This document shows positions 57,615 through 64,000 of a stretch of DNA of 64,000 nt, one piece after another. Positions within the stretch are counted from its first letter, which is position 1. Each line of letters starts with the position of its first letter. Source of the stretch: Setoptus koraiensis (lineage: Eukaryota; Arthropoda). A program made the translations under genes and the position numbers. The notes beneath the pieces are model-generated. The model did no database searches. It was given only the letters and a program-made list of their open reading frames with translations, and was not told the DNA's origin. Location: contig CM106585.1 in NCBI GenBank assembly GCA_048013815.1, forward strand, positions 7,688,001-7,752,000, in the 5' to 3' direction.

Positions 57615-59984
57615 TGGCGCCGGCGGACAATGCCAGCAAAAAAGTGACCACCACGCTCGAGCAGCTCCAAGTGATTAATAAATGTGCCACATGTGTGTCA
57701 GGTGATCTGGTCTGGCGCTCTGTCTACATGCTTTATCACGTCATCAGACAACAATCTCAGCAACTTGCAAATGCAACGCCAACACTTTTAGCGGCAATTT
57801 ATTACCGGCTGGCCGAGAGCGCCATTAAAATGTTACATTACCATGCACATTTGTCGTTGTTGTTGTTTGATCTGACAACAATTCACTTCATCTTATACAC
57901 TTTTGACACAAGTTGGCTAAAACGACCAAGTTTGTCGTTTTTGCATTACCTGTCACTCAATAGGTGCCATTGGCTACCGTTTCGCCACGGCTCATGCTTT
58001 CGGAGCACACGATGACCACTAGCGGACATGTCAACAACTGCAGCAATAGATGGCACTATTATGCTCTTGCATTTTCGTCTGTCTATCGATAGCTGAATCG
58101 ACATTGGCATGCTTGCGGCGAGCAGTAACAGGGGAAAAAAATCAAAATAATTTTTTTCATGCTTCAAGATTAGGGACGAAAAAAAAAACGGTGCTTGAAA
58201 TTACTCAAAGTCGGCTTTGTGGGACGTCAGATTTTTCACTTTCTCGAATCCAGTTGCAATCAGTTACTCCGATCACTTTATATCACTTTTCAGTTTTTCG
58301 GAAGCGCACAATTTCGAAATCGATGGAACCACCTTCCTCATGGACATCTACTCTCTGGACGCAAACTTTATATGGGACGATTAATGGACAACTGGCTATT
58401 TTTCAACAGAAATGGTAGAAATTTTGTGTTTTCGCTAGAAACAAACAAGACGGGTTCAGTCTAAATACAAACTTTCACAGTTATTGCTGTACCGGAAAAT
58501 TTTCGGCTCGGTGCCACTTTCTTTGTCGTCCCTATTGATGCTTCAACACGCTCGGCCCAAAAAATGCTTCTCGTCTCGAAATCGCCTCTTTCAGCGAGAA
58601 CTACTCACTGGAAATATCTGTGATATTCGATTAGACCTAGAGAGTGGATTTCGCAGAAGTCCACCACTCACGGCAGCACAGTGCCTGCAGACAGAAGCCT
58701 TACGCGGCAATTTCCGCTGCGCATTGGGCACCGTTTTTCGGCTCCAAAGAATCTATCTATGTCGGCTGGCCCTGAACGAAAAATAACTTCACTTTTACAC
58801 ATGATGGGCGCGCACGTACAGCAGCGTACGTGCAGCTGTTTCATTGCCCGGAAGCGAACGAAAAGCGAACCGAAACTCGTTTGTTAGCCAACTTTAAAAT
58901 GCCAAATCTTGGTCAATTCTCGGAATTGTCAGGCTGGCGTTTTGGGTCATTTTTCGGCGATTTCGCATTCTTAGAAGAGAGATTTTCAGAGGACGATTTT
59001 AGTGGCCGCACAGGGGTGCGGTTTGTCATTAGCCTGATTGGTGGGTCACCCGAATCTCTTCGAAACAGCGCCACCGGCTGTCTGGCCAGGCGTGACACCA
59101 AGCCCGGACCGTGCCTTACATCATGTAAGTTACATGAGAGTGTATCATCAGATAACACTAATTTCGGCTTTAGTGCGATGGGTACGGCCATGATGTATCT
59201 GGATATTGGTTGGCAGAAGCAGCAGCAGCAGCATGTCGTGTGTCGCACCTATGTATCACATGAACAGAGTCGTCTGGAGCCAACTTAAATGAACCGTTTT
59301 CGGGGACACACGCACGCTGACCGGACAGCTCGGAACAATAATGGTCAAGCTGGCCAATATCAAAAGGGCGTTAGTACCATTAGTGGCGCGCCAGCGACAT
59401 TACACAATGTCCGCGTTAAATTTTCGATGCAAAAGCGATGCAATCTTTGAATTTTGAATTCGCAAATACGCCACACAAACAAACACAACAAACTGGTGAC
59501 ATTAAGTAAAGTATAGACACATATACACAAATACACGAGCAAGCGTTCGAATCGATCGCAAAGGATCTTTGCATTGCGTCATTGACAAACAAACGCGCAT
59601 GTGCCTCTGCGTCTGGCAATTTATGCCGTATCCTGCTTGCCAATAGCCGGGCCCGGCCCCGGCCCGGCAATCTAAGGCCCATTTGGCCGGCAGAGCAGCA
59701 CACACAGGAGTAGTGTCAACACTATATTTGATTTGAATATCTAGTGAGGCGCAACGACTCGTTCCAACTCGTGGCCGACTGGCCCAACTGTGCCCGATAT
59801 ATATATGTGTATATATATTTGCGCATATATAATATATATATTATACATACACACAGCGGGCCAGAGAGTGGCGGCTGAAAAGTTGCAGCAAGAAGTAGCA
59901 AAGGCAGCCATGTGTAATCACTGGCACCCGTTGCCAGCGGTGCGGCATAAAACTGGCTGACTTGGCGCCTATCAATTTGATTGG

Positions 59985-60058
59985 TGGCGCGCCTAGCGAT
60001 ATTTGCGCACTCGCTTGCAAGGCCGGCAAGTGCGCGAATATCGCTAGGCCAGGCGCCA
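59985..60058 (+). other. 74-nt hairpin with an almost perfect 27-bp stem
   Basis: 59,991-60,011 pairs with 60,029-60,049 over 21 positions with a single G-U wobble (59,991 pairs with 60,049). A 3-nt bulge on the right then gives six more pairs (59,985-59,990 with 60,053-60,058). The loop is 17 nt and can pair further. On the plus strand every stem position pairs; on the minus strand the wobble becomes a mismatch. Size and shape are compatible with a microRNA precursor, but a simple inverted duplication is also possible. Confidence 0.55.
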
Positions 60059-62971
60059 GCCCATTGTGCCTGCTGGTGAAGACAATTTGCAATTTGCCAA
60101 ATTTGCAAACTGGCTCACTTATGCCACTTTCAGCTCATTGCCGCTGCTGGCACGCCAACGCTTCGCAACACTACCGGGCCGCTCTGGCCAAAATTCGCGC
60201 GCCCCTATGTGTGTAGCCGATTCGAAGCTTGCCGCTTCGAAGCCTGTGCACGGCTCAAAACTGACTTTGCGCCCACAAGTGGCGCCGCCACAATATATCG
60301 AGCCAGCAGCCCTAGGCCATGATTGGCCGCCCGCCATGATTTAGATGGTAATGAATAGAGGATAGAGCAATTGCGTCAGCTAACCTAAACCAATCAAAGT
60401 GGCAGTTTAAATTGTAGTTTTCGCGCCAGATAGTTTATGAATGAATGTTTACGGCATCACATTGTTGTAATAACAACATATAGCAACAACTCGTTGACAG
60501 TGTGTAAAGTGTTGCTTTTTTCCGAAGGCTCTCGACCCGCTTCCAGACGAATTCGCTAGGGCGGCGCTGTCGGCTTGCAATGTGAGCAGCGTGAGTGAGT
60601 AGCTGTGGAAAAGTTGCTGAAAATGGTCATTGCGCCCCCTTGCCCCCACCGATACGGGGCGGGTATTCGCGCATGGCCTCGTTATAGCACGCTGCTCATG
60701 CAAGTTGTGAATATGAATGAAAAAAAAAATGGAAAATGTTCAACGAAACAGTCTGCCTTCCGGTGTACATTTTTGGGCGATGCCAGCGCCCGAAGCGGAT
60801 CCTTTTCGAAGCAGGTCGAGAGCCATTGGAAAAAGGTCACTCTGTACACTTTGTTGCACGTGACACTTTGCTGCTGGTTAGTTGAGACTGTCGCATGATA
60901 CCAAGTGATTGTTGCTTTAATTGCGCGCTCAGTTCGTTCAGCCGCTAACTGCTCTTCGCTTATGCAAATGAACCAGTTGCGGTAGGCTCGTGCCATCAAC
61001 AGCGATGCTGCTTCGTATATTCTCATTGGCGCCCCTTGCAGCTTGTCGATACTGCACACGAGAGCCGCTTGATAAACTGAAAGATATAATATGAAGTGGC
61101 ACAGCTATTTTTATTTGACTGTGCCCCAATATTGGCCACAACGAGCTTCGCGTTGGGCCCGCTCGAAAAGCTGCCGGTGTCATGATTTGTTTGATCATGA
61201 GAGCATCATTAGATGATGATTATGACGAACCATCACAATGGCACACAATTGATGAGCTGTCGTGTGCCGCCGATGCGCACACTGACAAGGGCCAATCTGG
61301 GCCCTGGGTGATGTTGGCCGATTTGAATATCGGCCCCACTGTGATATATTGCCTTATGTTGGCCGATTGCTCGACCGTATGGGCAGCGCCGTTCGTGTGC
61401 CACTTTGGCGCCGGCCTCACAGCTCGACTCGAATGGCTCGAATGGCATTTGCATTTGGGGCCCATCAAGACAAGTGTGAGCTGGCCAGTTTGTGTGCTGT
61501 TGGCAGTGAGCGCAAAATCGCAACTGAAAGCACCAAAACAACGACAACAATTGCAACAAACAATCATTCATCATCGGCCGCAGCTTGCCGGCCAAAGATT
61601 ATCGCTGGCACTCGCCGGCTGGCTGTTAACGGCTCTATTGGCCGTGTGTCGAGGCTGTGAGTGTTTGCGCTGCTGATAATGGCCATCGCATGTTAATTAC
61701 ACGTGATTACACCAGCAACTACAAGCCTGGCGCTTGTAACGGCGCACATTGTGGCTACCGTTGCGCCGTATGCAAGCGTTATATTTCGTGATCATCATTG
61801 GGCCCCAATGAGGCAGCGTTTTATTTTATTTCATTTTATTTTTCGGCAGCCAGCCAGGCAGCCGGCAGCCACACGCACACTCGCTGCAATAGGGGCGAGA
61901 CTTGGACAGATTGCGGCGAGATGATTGGGTCACTAGTGCGTACATTCGGGCTCCCCAAGCGGGCGAGCAAGCGAGCGAGCAAGCGAGCGAGTGAATAAAA
62001 CGAGCTACCACCGAAAAGAATGGCTCGTCTAGACGCGCATGGTAACGGAACATTGTCGATGAAAAGTGAACACAATTTCTTTAAACTCACACACACACAC
62101 ACACGAAAAAGAGGCCATAGTTTTGCTGGCTGGCAACAGCAGAGCGAAATGGGGCCCGGCGAGCCGTCGGAATCGTAATACGAGTTGCCAGCAGCAACTA
62201 CCAGAGGGGCCCGTAATTTCTAGACAGAGCGTTATTTGCATGCATAATACCGGCGCCACTAGGTGCACATGCATGCATACACATTTATATATATATATAA
62301 ATGTATATATCAGAGGCAGCCAGCGAGCGGCGCCAACGGACCAACCAACGGCTACATAAACATGACAGGTGAATTAAGCGTGCGCGCGGGCGCGCGCAGT
62401 TATCGGCGGCCCCCATTAAACCTTGAACTGAATTTCGCCCACACGACACACACACACACACACCCGGGCACACGATGACGCAATAGGCGCACTCGCTCCG
62501 TTATGCAACGCCGATCGACCAAACCGTTTGGCTGGGGGCTGCAGGCTGGGCCAGGCAAAAGGGGCAACGGGGCAAAGGGGCGCAGAGTGGCGACCGGGCG
62601 ACAGGGGCAAGGGGGCCGTCGACAAATAACGATGTACGCTAATCGGGCCCATCAGCAATGACGCCAGTGTCAGCGGCATCACAGTGGCACAAGTGGCAGC
62701 GTATTAGCATAAAAAACTACCACTACTCGGCCCCAGTGACGTCGAAGGAGAGCGTCGAAATTAACGGGCGATCATCGACAATTTTGTGAGTTTCTTGCTG
62801 GTTGCGCCGTTCGCGCCGCTCTTGTCGCTGCGCTTGCCGGGGGCCCCCGCTCGCCGCTCGCAGCTCGCAGCCAACCAATTAGCGGTGCATGCCGGCGAGG
62901 CCCAATTGCGCGTAACAAGCGGGCATAGATCACGTCTTGTGTGCTATGAGAGCGCTGTGAGAGCGCCCGAT

Positions 62972-63017
62972 TGACGCGAAAGACGCGCAACACGCGCAAC
63001 ACGCGCAACACGCGCAA
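62972..63017. repeat. 9-bp minisatellite
   Basis: About four tandem copies of ACGCGCAAC. Confidence 0.85.
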
Positions 63018-63635
63018 GTGTGCATCAGATGTGGAGGCGCCCAGGCTATAAGTTATAAGCATAAGTGAGTCGATCACCTCTTGCCCGTTGGCTCGCCAAC
63101 CGGCCCGACGCACTGCACGGGCAATATATCAAGCGCCGGCCCGGCCACCTATATGGCGGCCCGTGACGATCGGGCGGCCGCGCCGGCCAGCCGGCTCGCA
63201 ACTTGTGCGCGCCACAAGCGTCAGGCCGGCAATTTCTCACATGGGCCCTAATCTCGCCTCTAATCTTGTGTGATCTTGTGATTTTGTGATGGCGCGATCT
63301 CGCGCGATCCTGTGATCGTTTGATCGTGTGATCGTGTGGTCTTGTCATCTCGCCATCTCGCCATCTCGGCGGCTCGGCGTCTCGCGATCTGGCCGGCCCG
63401 AGCCAGTGTGCAGCCGGGGCGTTTGCCCGAGATGCCAGCGATCGTGTCAATCAAACAGCACGGCACATGTGCACAAAGGGCCCCTCTTGACTTGTGGCGC
63501 GTCTGCGTTCAGCGGCGACACGATAAGAGTTGTTAAATAGTGCCAGACACAACAGCAATTTCTCTATATTTTATTTTATTTCTCTCTACGCACATACTCT
63601 GTATGCACTCCGTATACACTCTGCTGCATACACTC

Positions 63636-63701
63636 CGGCCCGGCGGTATATGAACGGCCCGGCGGTACATGAGCGGCCCGGCGGTACATGAGCGGCCGGG
63701 C
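63636..63701. repeat. 19-bp minisatellite
   Basis: Three copies of a unit like GGCCCGGCGGTACATGAGC. Confidence 0.85.
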
Positions 63702-64000
63702 CGACTGTGCGTGTCGGCCTCCATCTCGTGCGCGTGTTGCGCTCGCTTTTATCTCTCGGTCGTTGCCTAATCTTCTGCGGGCCAACGGGGCCCCACTTCG
63801 GACACTTAGCGCCGCGTTGTAGCAGCGGCCAGCAAGTCATTGTGTGAATGGGCCCGCCAGTGAATGGGCAGCCCTTGTTTTGTTGGCACGCGCAGTTATA
63901 ACGCACAAACAAATAGACAGGCGCACCAGTTTCGGAACCCATTAAAGTCGATCGGCCACGAGAAATCTACGAGAATAAATTACTCTGTCTGGCCGCGAAC

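Larger units (their letters stand above)
47423..64000. other. 16.6-kb region without a recognisable gene
   Basis: Upstream of the first PDE1 exon. Contents I can support are given separately: a 13-bp array, two hAT-like elements, several minisatellites, CA/GT tracts (56,237-56,261; 57,297-57,350; 62,089-62,104; 62,446-62,463) and a long hairpin. Open frames here are short, overlap on both strands and match no family I know. It may be regulatory DNA or hold distal 5' exons of PDE1. Confidence 0.5.

Noticed and set aside
58830-59288. 152-codon plus-strand frame
   Set aside because: An antisense frame of similar length covers the same bases, and no domain or codon signal favours either.
1-64000. 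tRNA, rRNA, CRISPR arrays and intact LTR or LINE elements
   Set aside because: I looked for tRNA B-box sequences, spaced direct repeats, reverse-transcriptase motifs and long terminal repeats by eye and found none that hold up; diverged fragments could have been missed.

Overview
This is nuclear DNA of an animal, and almost certainly an arthropod. The genes have spliceosomal GT-AG introns and AATAAA poly(A) signals. The set includes a Polycomb protein, a protein 4.1/coracle protein, tryptophan hydroxylase, amnionless, an arthropod-type gustatory receptor and a CaM-type PDE1. A mite or other chelicerate is my best guess (compact genes, few and short introns, intronless genes for Pc and NEMF, a decayed UGT-like gene), but the sequence alone does not prove it.

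Layout. Bases 1-40 kb are gene-dense and AT-rich. In order they hold: the 3' end of an unidentified + gene (1-217); an intronless Polycomb/CBX gene (-, 351-1838); a relic of the tail of the nearby ENPP gene (about 1990-2480); an intronless Myb/SANT-like (trihelix) gene (+, 3037-4095); an intronless 485-residue ORF that resembles nucleoproteins of Mononegavirales (+, 4634-6091), possibly an endogenised viral gene; a short amnionless-derived fragment (-, about 6604-6726); coracle/protein 4.1 (-, 7854-10035, 3 exons); an ENPP4/5-type ectophosphodiesterase (-, 12248-14385, 4 exons found, first exon missing); tryptophan hydroxylase (-, 16946-19551, 5 exons); amnionless (+, 21377-22917, 2 exons); a decayed UGT-like gene (-, about 23868-24703); a gustatory receptor (-, 25563-27715, 3 exons); and NEMF/Caliban (-, 29231-32254, intronless).

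Bases 34.3-47.4 kb carry a PDE1 gene (-, 9 exons, 734 residues) with one intron of about 9.1 kb. From about 40.6 kb to the end the base composition changes: it is GC-richer, rich in GGGCCC and in micro- and minisatellites, and I find no genes there apart from the first three PDE1 exons. This part holds two non-autonomous hAT-like DNA transposons (51.08-52.42 kb), one with a perfect 8-bp target-site duplication, and a nearly perfect 74-nt hairpin at 59,985-60,058.

The genes do not form a pathway. TPH (serotonin synthesis), PDE1 (Ca2+-dependent cyclic-nucleotide breakdown) and the gustatory receptor would be neural. Amnionless would act in protein uptake by nephrocyte- or gut-like cells, coracle at septate junctions, NEMF in ribosome-associated quality control and Polycomb in gene silencing. 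Exon borders below were set by eye from splice sites, reading phase and family alignment from memory. Summed coding lengths are whole codons for every gene where all exons were found.
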